64,000 nt of DNA from a virus. Shown piece by piece: positions 1-6,511 of this stretch (its first letter is position 1; each line of letters starts with the position of its first letter). The DNA lies in IMG/VR virus record IMGVR_UViG_3300042879_006196, positions 62,001 to 126,000 of that record. The stretch is one strand, 5' to 3'. A program made the position numbers and the translations under genes. Under the pieces are notes generated by a model. The model had not been told where the DNA came from and made no database searches. It saw nothing but the letters and a program-made list of their open reading frames with translations.

Positions 1-99
1 CGAGAATTGCTCGCTGTTGCCAGAGAAGGTGGCTCAATCGGCACCTTTTACAATACAAGGCTTCGACCCTTGCCTATAACAAAGTCAGATTCTTTCTGA
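1..99 (+). CDS. C-terminal end of a KTSC-like small protein (cut by window edge)
   Basis: Frame 1 from the window edge reads 32 codons to TGA at 97-99. The peptide resembles the end of the gene at 5836-6093: both have an ELL.VA.EGGS.GTFYN core followed by an R.LPI.K tail. The pattern (a GGS-G-FYN step after a vR..p segment) looks like the KTSC domain family of small proteins of uncertain function. The start lies outside the window. The two copies bracket the accessory array, suggesting duplication with it. Family assignment is by eye only. Confidence 0.55.
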   Translation, partial: RELLAVAREGGSIGTFYNTRLRPLPITKSDSF

Positions 100-101
100 A
101 T

Positions 102-125
102 GATAGGGGAATAAAATCCCCTATC
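102..125 (+). terminator. Hairpin after the partial KTSC-like gene
   Basis: A perfect 8-bp stem (GATAGGGG / CCCCTATC, 102-109 and 118-125) closes an 8-nt AT loop directly after the stop codon. A short T-run (131-134) follows, which is also the start of the next promoter cassette. Related AGGGGATAAATTCCCCT hairpins follow the paralogous gene near 6100-6175, so gene and terminator were copied together. Confidence 0.6.
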
Positions 126-167
126 TAAAATTTTCCAGGTTTAACAAAACCTGATTATAATGAATGT

Positions 168-316
168 AAGAACGAAAGTTCTACAAGGTGACGACTCTGC
201 ACCTTGAGGGGAACGGAATTGCCCCTTGAAACCAGTAGCTCCTGTCAAATGGAGTGACGACATCTATTAAGTGCTTTGGGAATAGTTTCTAGAAAGAGGC
301 TATTCCCCCTCCAAGA
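168..316 (+). ncRNA. Candidate structured small RNA driven by an array promoter
   Basis: The cassette promoter at 131-161 leads into about 150 nt with no usable reading frame (the ATG at 164 is followed at once by TAA). Instead it holds five successive hairpins: GAAC-GAAA-GTTC with a GNRA-type loop (170-181), CAAGGTG/CACCTTG (184-206), AGGGG/CCCCT (207-226), CTCC/GGAG (239-254) and the 8-bp GGGAATAG/CTATTCCC (278-307). It ends at the next cassette terminator. Every other cassette drives an ORF, so this looks like a dedicated non-coding RNA. I do not recognise its family. Confidence 0.55.
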
Positions 317-366
317 GCCCCGCCGCCCGCTTTTTCCAGGTTTAACACAATCTGATTATAATAGAT

Positions 367-765
367 ATGACATTAGAACAACTGCAACAAATCTTTCCAG
401 GTGCTACGGCTGATACTTGGCATCAGCACCCAAACGGTGGTGGATGGGTGCAAAATACTGCAAAGGTATATGAAACTGCTTGGGTTGGCAAAGATGCCGT
501 AGTGTATGGGGATGCTGTGGTGCTTTGGAATTCTTCTATATCGGGGAATGCTAGGGTGTTGGCTGACGGGTATGGGTCTGGAGGAGAAGAAATGACCTTA
601 GAAAAAGCGTTGGAGCGGATTGAGTTCCTTGAGAACGCTCTGAACGGAGCGATTGGTTCCTGCATTAAGGATGAGGAATGTGATTTCACGAAAAAGCCAG
701 AACTGGTGGAATACATTAAGCAAAACTGGTTGAATGCATTAATCAAAGAAATAGATAATGAATAA
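367..765 (+). CDS. Array protein: beta-helix-like N-terminus joined to a small helical module
   Basis: 132 aa. The start is fixed by the cassette (TATAATAGAT then ATG). Residues about 18-66 contain short repeats such as AWVGKDAVVYGDAVV and SSISGNARV, resembling left-handed beta-helix (hexapeptide) strands. From residue 75 a different module begins, MTLEKALERIEFLENAL, which is duplicated in the next gene. A strong SD (GGAGGAGAAGAA) lies directly before the in-frame ATG at 591, so the second module may also be made separately. Function unknown. Confidence 0.6.
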   Translation: MTLEQLQQIFPGATADTWHQHPNGGGWVQNTAKVYETAWVGKDAVVYGDAVVLWNSSISGNARVLADGYGSGGEEMTLEKALERIEFLENALNGAIGSCIKDEECDFTKKPELVEYIKQNWLNALIKEIDNE

Positions 766-964
766 CATGACATTAGAAGAGGCATTGAAACGGATTGAGT
801 TCCTTGAGAACGCTTTAGACCAAGCCATTGACTTGGCAGTAATCCGAACTTGGGATTTAGGATATATTGTAGCAGGTTATGGTGGTGATAATGCAACTTA
901 TGACGTTAGAGAGCCACAAAGAGCTTTTCCTGCTCTAGTGGAATACTTGGAGGGGAAGGAGTGA
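758..964 (+). CDS. Small helical protein, paralogue of the preceding gene's C-terminus
   Basis: 68 aa (or 65 aa from ATG 767). The start overlaps the previous stop, implying translational coupling. The N-terminus MTLEEALKRIEFLENALDQA is nearly the same as the module starting at 591, with a 24-bp identical stretch of DNA, so the two arose by recent duplication. The remainder differs. The homologous module starts at MTLE, which favours ATG 767. Function unknown. Confidence 0.55.
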   Translation: MNNMTLEEALKRIEFLENALDQAIDLAVIRTWDLGYIVAGYGGDNATYDVREPQRAFPALVEYLEGKE

Positions 965-1029
965 AAACCCCCTCCAAGAGTTTCGCTGCCCGCTTTTTCC
1001 AGGTTTAACACAATCTGATTATAATAGAT

Positions 1030-1248
1030 GTGATGTTACCTTACGAATATCTCAACGAAGTGCTTCAAAAGGGCGTTTGCCCAAATTGCAACAAGCCCAG
1101 CAAGTCTATTGACTTCCAATTCTCATATGGCGTGTACGCTGGTGTGATGTGCACTAAATGTGCCATCAATGGCTACAGAGACTCCTGCGGTCACAAGCGA
1201 CCAATGGGCACTAGAGCCGAGTACGAGTCCTTTGGAGAGGATTATTAA
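1030..1248 (+). CDS. Small zinc-binding protein of the array
   Basis: 72 aa. The cassette places GTG (1030) exactly where other units have ATG; an ATG follows immediately at 1033. Two CxxC pairs (CPNC near residue 17 and CTKC near 41), with another Cys and a His in DSCGHK near 52-55, suggest one structural zinc site. It is a single-gene unit with its own promoter and terminator. No family recognised. Confidence 0.65.
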   Translation: MMLPYEYLNEVLQKGVCPNCNKPSKSIDFQFSYGVYAGVMCTKCAINGYRDSCGHKRPMGTRAEYESFGEDY

Positions 1249-1311
1249 TCCCCCTCCAAAGGGGCGGCAGATCGTTTTTTCCAGGTTTAACACAATCTGA
1301 TTATAATAGAT

Positions 1312-1515
1312 ATGAGCAGTGATACAAAAGAATCGTTGGTTGTACTATCTCTCCTCGGAGGATTTGTTCCGTTGGTCTTTGCAATAGTGTGTCTCCCCAA
1401 GTATACGGAAGCCTCACTTTATTGGCTGAAGTTCGCCATGACCGCTTCAATTGTGTGTCCCGCAGTTGGATTTACAATTGACAGAGTGTGGAGAAAAGTC
1501 ACAAAAAATGACTAG
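1312..1515 (+). CDS. Small two-helix membrane protein
   Basis: 67 aa, starting at the cassette ATG. Two hydrophobic segments (about residues 9-27 and 36-55) are joined by a short polar loop, and the C-terminus is basic (RVWRKVTKND). This is the layout of a small inner-membrane protein. It is the first gene of a two-gene unit and overlaps the next by 8 nt. Function unknown; an early host-takeover or exclusion role would be a guess. Confidence 0.65.
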   Translation: MSSDTKESLVVLSLLGGFVPLVFAIVCLPKYTEASLYWLKFAMTASIVCPAVGFTIDRVWRKVTKND

Positions 1516-1723
1516 CATCTATGAAGAACTCAAAAACGCTGGTGTGGAAATCTCCAACTGGCAAAGTGACCTTTATTGTCCAAAAAATGCCCAGACTATC
1601 CCAATAGTCAAAAAGTATGAAAAAGAACACTATATTTCTACTTTCAAAAACTTAAACGACGGTCTCACTTGGTATGATGTTGCTTTTGCTTACGACCCTT
1701 ACTGGTCAAAATTAGGAAAGTAA
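1508..1723 (+). CDS. Small array protein, unknown function
   Basis: 71 aa from the ATG at 1508, which overlaps the upstream stop. A longer frame from 1451 would run far into the membrane-protein gene and is less likely. The protein starts MTSIYEELKNAGVEISNWQS and ends in an aromatic-rich segment. It is probably co-transcribed and coupled with the gene at 1312. No recognisable family. Confidence 0.55.
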   Translation: MTSIYEELKNAGVEISNWQSDLYCPKNAQTIPIVKKYEKEHYISTFKNLNDGLTWYDVAFAYDPYWSKLGK

Positions 1724-1786
1724 TTCCCCTCCAAGGGGGCGGCAGACCATTTTTTCCAGGTTTAACACAATCTGATTATAATAAAT

Positions 1787-1981
1787 ATGAGCAATAAAAA
1801 GGCTTCAATCAAAAAACGAATAACAATGAATGGCAAAACATCAATTGTTGAAATAGATGTCTTCCAGCCCACTGGACATATGTCTTACTCAGGATTCGGT
1901 GCTCATGGAAGACAAAATCGAAAATCCGAGCGTCGCCAAAATCGAGCTGAAGCTCGCAACGTAATGAGAGGTGCATTTTAA
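1787..1981 (+). CDS. Small basic array protein
   Basis: 64 aa from the cassette ATG (TATAATAAAT before it). Strongly basic with an Arg-rich C-terminal third (RQNRKSERRQNRAEARN), suggestive of nucleic-acid binding. It is followed by a 41-aa acidic gene whose ATG overlaps its stop, so a basic/acidic pair is co-expressed. Function unknown. Confidence 0.6.
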   Translation: MSNKKASIKKRITMNGKTSIVEIDVFQPTGHMSYSGFGAHGRQNRKSERRQNRAEARNVMRGAF

Positions 1982-2106
1982 TGATTGACCCAAATGAATA
2001 CAAAGATGACTCTATATCTTTTGATGACGGTTCTCAATTAATTCTGCCCGACATAGAAATTTCTGATGATAATTGGGCATTTGGCACTCTAGATGTTGAA
2101 ACTTGA
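1981..2106 (+). CDS. Very small acidic protein (41 aa)
   Basis: A 41-aa frame starts at ATG 1981, overlapping the previous stop (TAATG), and ends at TGA 2104-2106. It is strongly acidic (MIDPNEYKDDSISFDDGSQ at the N-terminus). Its position directly after a basic protein suggests they may interact. The tRNA promoter begins at its stop codon. Confidence 0.45.
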   Translation: MIDPNEYKDDSISFDDGSQLILPDIEISDDNWAFGTLDVET

Positions 2107-2125
2107 TGTATAATACTACAGTTCA

Positions 2126-2202
2126 GCCTCTCCATAGCTCAGTGGATAGAGCAACTGCCTTCTAAGCAGTAGGTCGGAGGTTCGAGTCCTCTTGGGGAGG
2201 CT
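2126..2202 (+). tRNA. tRNA-Arg (UCU)
   Basis: A full cloverleaf: acceptor GCCTCTC pairing with GGGAGGC (one G-U), D arm with AGCTCAGTGG, anticodon stem ACTGC/GCAGT with loop CTTCTAA giving anticodon TCT, variable loop, and T arm GGAGG-TTCGAGT-CCTCT. It decodes AGA, a common codon in this AT-rich genome. CCA is not encoded, so a CCA-adding enzyme is needed. A TGTATAAT box lies 11 nt upstream (2107-2114). Confidence 0.93.
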
Positions 2203-2271
2203 GAGCAATCCCCCTCCAAGAGGGTGGCAGCCCGTTTTTTCCAGGTTTAACATTTCCTGATTATAATAGAT

Positions 2272-2373
2272 ATGGAGTTACTAAAAAACATAGTGGTTGT
2301 TCTTGAAGCATTAGCAGCCATTGGGATTTTCATCGTTCTTGCTAAGATTTGGAAGCAAAACAGCAATCGCTAA
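2272..2373 (+). CDS. 33-aa single-helix membrane peptide
   Basis: Starts at a cassette ATG (2272) and stops at TAA 2371-2373. About 20 hydrophobic residues (IVVVLEALAAIGIFIVLA) are followed by a basic tail (KIWKQNSNR), the form of a single-pass membrane microprotein. Its own promoter and a strong following terminator support it being real. Function unknown. Confidence 0.6.
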   Translation: MELLKNIVVVLEALAAIGIFIVLAKIWKQNSNR

Positions 2374-2387
2374 ATCGCCACTTCCCC

Positions 2388-2411
2388 AGCTCCCCTCGAT
2401 TGAGGGGAGCT
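2388..2411 (+). terminator. Strong hairpin after the 33-aa membrane peptide gene
   Basis: A perfect 10-bp stem, AGCTCCCCTC / GAGGGGAGCT, with a 4-nt loop (GATT) lies 15 nt after the stop codon. It precedes the usual cassette terminator element, so this unit has two in series. Confidence 0.6.
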
Positions 2412-2477
2412 GTTCCCCCTCCAAAGGCTTCGCCGCCCGCTTTTTCCAGGTTTAACACAATCTGATTATAATAGATA

Positions 2478-2735
2478 TTGAAAGTGATAGAAAAAACAAA
2501 GAAAGAAACAATAAAGTCTAGGAAAAAATATACAATTAATTATATTCAAGACCTTGGTAATCTTACTTTTATTGTTGAAGAAAAATTCAGTAGCTTAAAA
2601 AAAGCTATTGAGAGGGTGCAAGAAAAAGAAGCATTTTGGATACAAGAGTGTTTTGATGAAGATTTAGGAATATTTGAGCTCAAGCCCCGAATCGCTGGAG
2701 AGCTTGAATTACGATATTCTCTCAGATTTGAGTAA
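2478..2735 (+). CDS. Small array protein with a TTG start
   Basis: 85 aa. In this unit the base triplet at the usual ATG position reads ATT, and the open frame starts one base later at TTG (2478); GTG at 2484 is an alternative. The N-terminal 20 residues are very Lys-rich, followed by a mixed alpha/beta region. It may be a cassette whose start codon has drifted. Function unknown. Confidence 0.5.
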   Translation: MKVIEKTKKETIKSRKKYTINYIQDLGNLTFIVEEKFSSLKKAIERVQEKEAFWIQECFDEDLGIFELKPRIAGELELRYSLRFE

Positions 2736-2811
2736 CACTCTGAAACTTAACCCCTCCAAAGGCTTCGCCGCCCGCTTTTTCCAGGTTTAACACAATCTGA
2801 TTATAATAAAT

Positions 2812-3231
2812 ATGACACTGAAAGATTTTGAGAAAGAGCTTCGCGTAAAAGTTTTAGCAACTTGGGGAACTGTTATAAAGCCTGCAAACTATGGAAAGTT
2901 TACAGATATTAAAGTGAGAGTTTCTTCAGGTGATGAGTTGTTTATTGTTGAAGTTAACTGGGAACATGATGAAAAGTGCTTCAATAAGTATGCTGATTTC
3001 ACAGGCGAATATTCAACGGATGTAATGCTCGATGAAACTGATATTTATGCTTCAGGGTGTTTTGCTCAATTCAAAATACATAGAAAAAGAAGAACTTTTG
3101 AAATAGGTTTAGTAGGCGAGCATTTTAATGATTTTGAATACTTAGGTTTCAAAAATCTAAAGTATGGAGTGCAATTGTATTTCGAAAATAGACAAGCTCT
3201 AGGTTCTTTCAGAGAATTTAGTGATGTTTAA
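2812..3231 (+). CDS. Array protein, unknown function (139 aa)
   Basis: Starts at a cassette ATG and is the sole gene of its unit. Alternating charged and aromatic segments (for example FIVEVNWEHDEKCF and FKIHRKRRTFEIGLV) suggest a compact alpha/beta or all-beta domain with no membrane segments. No family recognised. Confidence 0.6.
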   Translation: MTLKDFEKELRVKVLATWGTVIKPANYGKFTDIKVRVSSGDELFIVEVNWEHDEKCFNKYADFTGEYSTDVMLDETDIYASGCFAQFKIHRKRRTFEIGLVGEHFNDFEYLGFKNLKYGVQLYFENRQALGSFREFSDV

Positions 3232-3292
3232 CCCCTCCAAAGGGGAGGCAGATCGTGTTTTCCAGGTTTAACACAATCTGATTATAATAGAT

Positions 3293-3490
3293 ATGAGCAA
3301 CGTGTTTGAACAAAGATTCTACAATGGTCAGGGTAATACATCAATTGAAAAATGCCGATACTTTGGAGAGTCTCATGCTTCTTATGAATGGCATAGACAA
3401 CTTGACCCAAGATGGACAGATGAACAGCAAAAAGCATATCATGAAGGCTATGATATGGTTCTTGAGGAATTGAAGAGAAACAAAAATTAA
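3293..3490 (+). CDS. Small array protein, unknown function (65 aa)
   Basis: Cassette ATG start, single-gene unit. Rich in aromatic and charged residues (YEWHRQLDPRWTDEQQKAY), probably helical in its C-terminal half. No known motif seen. Confidence 0.55.
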   Translation: MSNVFEQRFYNGQGNTSIEKCRYFGESHASYEWHRQLDPRWTDEQQKAYHEGYDMVLEELKRNKN

Positions 3491-3554
3491 ATCCCCCTCC
3501 AAGGGGGCGGCAGATCGTGTTTTCCAGGTTTAACATTTTCGAATTATAATAGAT

Positions 3555-3890
3555 ATGACACCAAGAGAAATTAAAAAGTTGATTGAGCGAATGGCAACTA
3601 ATGGTTTTACCTTAGTAGATGGATTCTTTCACCGACACATATACACTGGTAGAAAGTTGTATAGTGACGTGGTTAAGTTTGAGGATGCCTTGAATTGGCT
3701 CGAAAAGCCTGTTCTCACTGAAAGAATAAGAGACGAAGATATTATGGTGTTTATAAAAAATTATGGCAACGATGTAGCCGCTCGCTATGATGGTTGTTTA
3801 ATTTATGCGTCTATTAGTGGCTTTCGTGACAAAAGACTCACAGATGAACAAGTGGACGCCATTCATAAACAATGGCTTAAGTTACGCTGA
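3555..3890 (+). CDS. Array protein, unknown function (111 aa)
   Basis: Cassette ATG start. Its promoter is the most divergent of the intact copies (ATTTTCGAAT before TATAAT instead of ACAATCTGAT), so it may respond differently. The protein ends RLTDEQVDAIHKQWLKLR, a helix. No family recognised. Confidence 0.6.
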   Translation: MTPREIKKLIERMATNGFTLVDGFFHRHIYTGRKLYSDVVKFEDALNWLEKPVLTERIRDEDIMVFIKNYGNDVAARYDGCLIYASISGFRDKRLTDEQVDAIHKQWLKLR

Positions 3891-3954
3891 TTTCCCCTCC
3901 AAAGGGGCGGCAGATCGTGTTTTCCAGGTTTAACACAATCTGATTATAATAGAT

Positions 3955-4581
3955 ATGATTCAATACAAGCAGTCGCAAAAACTAAAGAAGCTTCAATTGG
4001 AAAAGAACTTTGCAGAAGCAAACTGGCAAGAAGTTGAAGCGGAATGTAAAATCATCGACTCAGAAAATTCGGCGTTGCATAAAGAGAAATCTCAAGAACT
4101 TCAAAATCATATCAAAGCTATTGAATCTATTTGCAATCTGACTAAAGCCCAAAGTAAATACTTGAATGGATTCTATGCTCCAATCGTTTATACAAGAGAA
4201 GTTGATACTCTGCAAAGAATAAAAAGCAACTACGAAGGCATAATCAAGGAAAAAGAAAAACAAGAAATGTTGGCTAAACAGCAAGAATATCAAGCTAATT
4301 TGCAACAAAAAGCAATTATCTTTTTACTTGAAAATGGTAAAGTTCTTGGACAAGATTTTACTTTGGAAAATGCAATAAATTCTGCTAATAAATTGAAGTT
4401 TAAGCAACTAATTAAAGAGAAACTAGAAAGTTCAAGTGAATTCTCTTTTGACGGTGAAACTTGTGATGAAGATTGTGGTTGGGATGGTATGGGTCACAGA
4501 TGTTTCTGTGGTTGCCGAAGAGTAGATTGGGAATATAACGGCAATTTTGACAATATGTATATTTATGCCCAAGCATACTAA
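3955..4581 (+). CDS. Coiled-coil protein with a Cys-rich C-terminus
   Basis: 208 aa, cassette ATG start, the largest gene of the array. Residues about 5-125 are charged and helical, compatible with coiled coil (KLKKLQLEKNFAEANWQEVE). Near residues 168-190 a cluster CDEDCGWDGMGHRCFCGCRR offers five Cys and one His for one or two metal sites. The combination suggests a dimeric regulator or adaptor, but I cannot name it. Confidence 0.6.
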   Translation: MIQYKQSQKLKKLQLEKNFAEANWQEVEAECKIIDSENSALHKEKSQELQNHIKAIESICNLTKAQSKYLNGFYAPIVYTREVDTLQRIKSNYEGIIKEKEKQEMLAKQQEYQANLQQKAIIFLLENGKVLGQDFTLENAINSANKLKFKQLIKEKLESSSEFSFDGETCDEDCGWDGMGHRCFCGCRRVDWEYNGNFDNMYIYAQAY

Positions 4582-4643
4582 CCCCCTCCAAAGGGGAGGC
4601 AGATTGTTTTTTCCAGGTTTAACACAATCTGATTATAATAGAT

Positions 4644-4814
4644 ATGAGCGACAAAGAATTGAAGCTGATGATTGCTGGACAATGCCTCACGGGGTTGCTT
4701 GCAAATAATTCTCCTTGGAATAACGAATTAAGCCGACCAGCGCTTGTAGACTTTGCTTGGGGGGTTGCAACAGCTTTAATGGAGTTAAGTAAAGAGGAAG
4801 AGGAGAAGAAATGA
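4644..4814 (+). CDS. 56-aa small protein, first gene of a two-gene unit
   Basis: Starts at a cassette ATG (4644) and ends at TGA 4812-4814, overlapping the next ATG by four bases (ATGA). The middle is mildly hydrophobic and the tail acidic (ELSKEEEEKK). The tail codons double as the SD (GAGGAGAAGAA) of the next gene. Function unknown. Confidence 0.6.
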   Translation: MSDKELKLMIAGQCLTGLLANNSPWNNELSRPALVDFAWGVATALMELSKEEEEKK

Positions 4815-5059
4815 CGCTAAGAGAGTGCATCAAACAAGAACTTAACTATCCCCGTAAAATGCATGGAAGTATTGTTGTTTACCGTGTAAGGCGGGATGGG
4901 GCAACTACATACACCTGTGCGGAGTGGGCTTTGCTTGAAAACAGACCACCCGTTGCAGAAATTTGGCGGGATTGGGGGAACAAAGAATGGCAAGTAAGTT
5001 ATTATAGAAAGCCAACAAAGCAAGAAAAAAAGGTGATAGATGCCTTTAGTTGTTTGTAG
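4811..5059 (+). CDS. Small array protein, SD-initiated second gene
   Basis: 82 aa. Preceded by AGGAGAAGAA just before ATG, a good Shine-Dalgarno site, unlike the leaderless first genes of the units. Contains basic and aromatic residues with Trp-rich stretches (AEIWRDWGNKEWQVSYY). Coupled with the 56-aa gene upstream. No family recognised. Confidence 0.6.
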   Translation: MTLRECIKQELNYPRKMHGSIVVYRVRRDGATTYTCAEWALLENRPPVAEIWRDWGNKEWQVSYYRKPTKQEKKVIDAFSCL

Positions 5060-5102
5060 GGGAAGGATTAAGTCCCTCCCCCTCCAAGAGGGTGGCAGCC
5101 CG

Positions 5103-5202
5103 TTTTTTCCAGGTTTAACATTTTCTGATTATAATAATTATTTACAAATTTTTTTTCAAAAAATATTTTTTCCAGGTTTAACATTTTCTGATTATAATAG
5201 AT
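5103..5202 (+). promoter_or_regulatory. Tandem pair of array promoters
   Basis: Two cassette promoters (5103-5141 and 5165-5202), both of the ATTTTCTGAT subtype, lie head to tail, separated by an AT-rich 30-bp stretch. Only the second is positioned for a start codon (GTG 5203). The first lacks an ORF and would give a transcript with a short leader running through the second. Confidence 0.65.
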
Positions 5203-5637
5203 GTGATACACATTCACGCAACCAATCTAGGAGTCAGGTTTGGAACCTCTGACACTACTCTCGTTACTGCAAAAGACTATGATTGGGACTTCCAATTGTC
5301 TACCGAAGCCACTTCCAACGATAAGGACGTTATCGTGTTAAAAATGCCCGAAAACATGGCATTGGAACTATTCTGGGAATACTGCCGTAAAGAAGCATCG
5401 AGCCACCTTCTTTTGCACATTAGTGCTCTATTAGACGAAACTCCAAAAGAGCACATTGTTGAACAACTCCGTTGGTCAGTTGAAATACTGACTGATGATA
5501 GAAATAACAAAGTATTTGGGCGGGTAATCAAGCGTTCCGAGGCGTACATGGCAAAAGATATTGAGAATTTGCTTTTCTATAATCAAGAGCTTAAACTTTA
5601 TGCTCTATTGGATGAGGCTTATTTTTTCCAGGTTTAA
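5203..5637 (+). CDS. Array protein, unknown function (144 aa)
   Basis: The cassette puts GTG at 5203 in the usual ATG position. Mixed alpha/beta composition, no membrane segments. The last codons (FFQV-stop) are supplied by the next promoter cassette itself (TTTTTCCAGGTTTAA), so cassette insertion or copying appears to have reshaped the C-terminus. Function unknown. Confidence 0.6.
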   Translation: MIHIHATNLGVRFGTSDTTLVTAKDYDWDFQLSTEATSNDKDVIVLKMPENMALELFWEYCRKEASSHLLLHISALLDETPKEHIVEQLRWSVEILTDDRNNKVFGRVIKRSEAYMAKDIENLLFYNQELKLYALLDEAYFFQV

Positions 5638-5654
5638 CATTTCCTGATTATAAT

Positions 5655-5683
5655 AATTGCCATAGAAAAAAACTATGGCAATT
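5655..5683. promoter_or_regulatory. Perfect inverted repeat over a promoter start site
   Basis: AATTGCCATAG (5655-5665), a 7-nt A spacer, then CTATGGCAATT (5673-5683): 11 bp per arm. It begins immediately after the TATAAT of the cassette at 5622-5654, so it covers the predicted transcription start. This is where a repressor site would sit. No ORF follows, so the promoter may be silenced or may make a hairpin RNA. Confidence 0.5.
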
Positions 5684-5835
5684 ATATCTAGTTTGCAAAA
5701 ATCTATGACAAATTTTCCAGGTTTAACAAAACCTGATTATAATATAGTTGCAAAAAATTAAAAAATTTTTTGGCGGCGGAGCCTTTGGAGGGGAAAAAAA
5801 TTTTCCAGGTTTAACATTTTCTGATTATAATAGAT
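5684..5835 (+). promoter_or_regulatory. Gene-free promoter cluster with an inverted terminator element
   Basis: Two more cassette promoters (5713-5746 and 5801-5835) flank GGCGGCGGAGCCTTTGGAGG (5771-5790), the reverse complement of the terminator element that normally precedes each cassette. The first promoter drives no ORF; the second serves the gene at 5836. It looks like a site of cassette rearrangement. Confidence 0.55.
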
Positions 5836-6093
5836 ATGGTTAAGAACCATAAAATCAAAAAAAGCAAAGGCAAGGTAACCATCCTCCCTGAAGCTTCTTT
5901 CGTCGAACGACTTGAACTGAAAGGCAATAACCTGAAGTTCAAAATGAAATCAGGTGATAGCGTATATTCTACCGTTTTGAATCCTGAAAACATTTCAGAA
6001 TTGCTTACCGTAGCAACCGAAGGCGGTAGCCTTGGCACTTTTTATAATTCCGTTGTAAGGAAGTTGCCGATAGAAAAGGTAGCAACCTTCTAG
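5836..6093 (+). CDS. KTSC-like small protein
   Basis: 85 aa, cassette ATG start. A basic N-terminus leads to a segment that fits the KTSC pattern: LKFKMKSGDSVYS, then a variable region, then GGSLGTFYNSVVRKLP. KTSC proteins are small, and some are fused to lysyl-tRNA synthetase, but their role is unclear. The partial gene at 1-99 is a paralogue. The gene is followed by an AGGGGATAAATTCCCCT hairpin. Confidence 0.6.
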   Translation: MVKNHKIKKSKGKVTILPEASFVERLELKGNNLKFKMKSGDSVYSTVLNPENISELLTVATEGGSLGTFYNSVVRKLPIEKVATF

Positions 6094-6385
6094 ACAATTT
6101 AGGGGATAAATTCCCCTATTCCATTTTTTCCAGTTTTAACAAATTCTAGACAGAATAGGGGATAAATTCCCCTATTCCATTTTTTCCAGGTTTAACACAA
6201 TCTGAATTATAATGTATATACAGATTGTGGGGTGGGGTTTTTATTTTGCTATAGATAGCGAAAGGGGCACCTTTTTTTATTTTCAGATTGTGTCGTAGCC
6301 TATATATAGGGAGGGGGGGGAGGTTTTTCTCACACAATCTGACCCCCCCTTCTTTTTTCTAGGCCCCTCGTTTACACCGACACTA
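6094..6385. other. Gene-free control region: decayed promoters, G-tracts, motif inversions
   Basis: No gene seen. It holds two copies of an AGGGGATAAATTCCCCT hairpin plus CATTTTTTCCAG (6102-6135 and 6158-6190), the first promoter copy degenerate and the second with an extra A before TATAAT. CAGATTGTG occurs on the plus strand at 6222 and 6284, and CACAATCTGA at 6332, giving the octamer in both orientations around G-runs (6226-6238, 6310-6321) and a C-run (6342-6348). It leads directly into the iterons. Confidence 0.6.
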
Positions 6386-6511
6386 CACAATCTAAAAACC
6401 ACAATCTGAGAATCACAATCTAAAAACCACAATCTAAAAACCACAATCTAAAAATCACAATCTAAAAACCACAATCTGAGAATCACAATCTGAGAATCAC
6501 AATTTTTTAGT
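6386..6511 (+). repeat. Nine 14-bp iterons carrying CACAATCT
   Basis: CACAATCT starts at 6386, 6400, 6414, 6428, 6442, 6456, 6470 and 6484, exactly 14 bp apart, with a decayed ninth copy (CACAATTT) at 6498. The 6-bp remainder alternates between two types, AAAAAC/AAAAAT and GAGAAT. Regular directly repeated short sites beside AT-rich DNA are typical of replication-initiator binding arrays. The same octamer recurs through the window, so one protein probably binds all of them. Confidence 0.85.

Larger units (their letters stand above)
131..6212 (+). repeat. Dispersed promoter/terminator cassette family (about 19 copies)
   Basis: A near-identical block recurs with TTTCCAGGTTTAACA near 131, 331, 994, 1275, 1751, 2235, 2441, 2776, 3258, 3519, 3919, 4607, 5103, 5165, 5622, 5713, 5801, 6124 (degenerate) and 6180. 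After it come ACAATCTGAT (variants ATTTTCTGAT, ATTTCCTGAT, AAAACCTGAT) and TATAAT, then usually AGAT and ATG or GTG. Most copies are preceded by CCCCTCCAA plus a short GC-rich stem and a T-run, read as the terminator of the previous gene. TATAAT is a clear -10 hexamer. TTTAAC is only 10 nt upstream, too close for a sigma70 -35, so TTTCCA (about 18 nt) or a phage-specific factor must supply upstream recognition. Transcription would start at or next to the start codon. Confidence 0.85.

Noticed and set aside
5040-5252. 70-aa plus-strand frame across two promoter cassettes
   Set aside because: It translates the cassette sequence itself twice and overlaps real genes on both sides.
131-6212. TTTAAC as a standard sigma70 -35 element
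   Set aside because: Spacing to TATAAT is 10 nt against the normal 16-18, so it cannot be a -35 element for ordinary sigma70.
6386-6511. CRISPR array
   Set aside because: The repeat unit is only 8 bp with 6-bp remainders of two recurring types; there are no unique 25-40 bp spacers and no cas genes.
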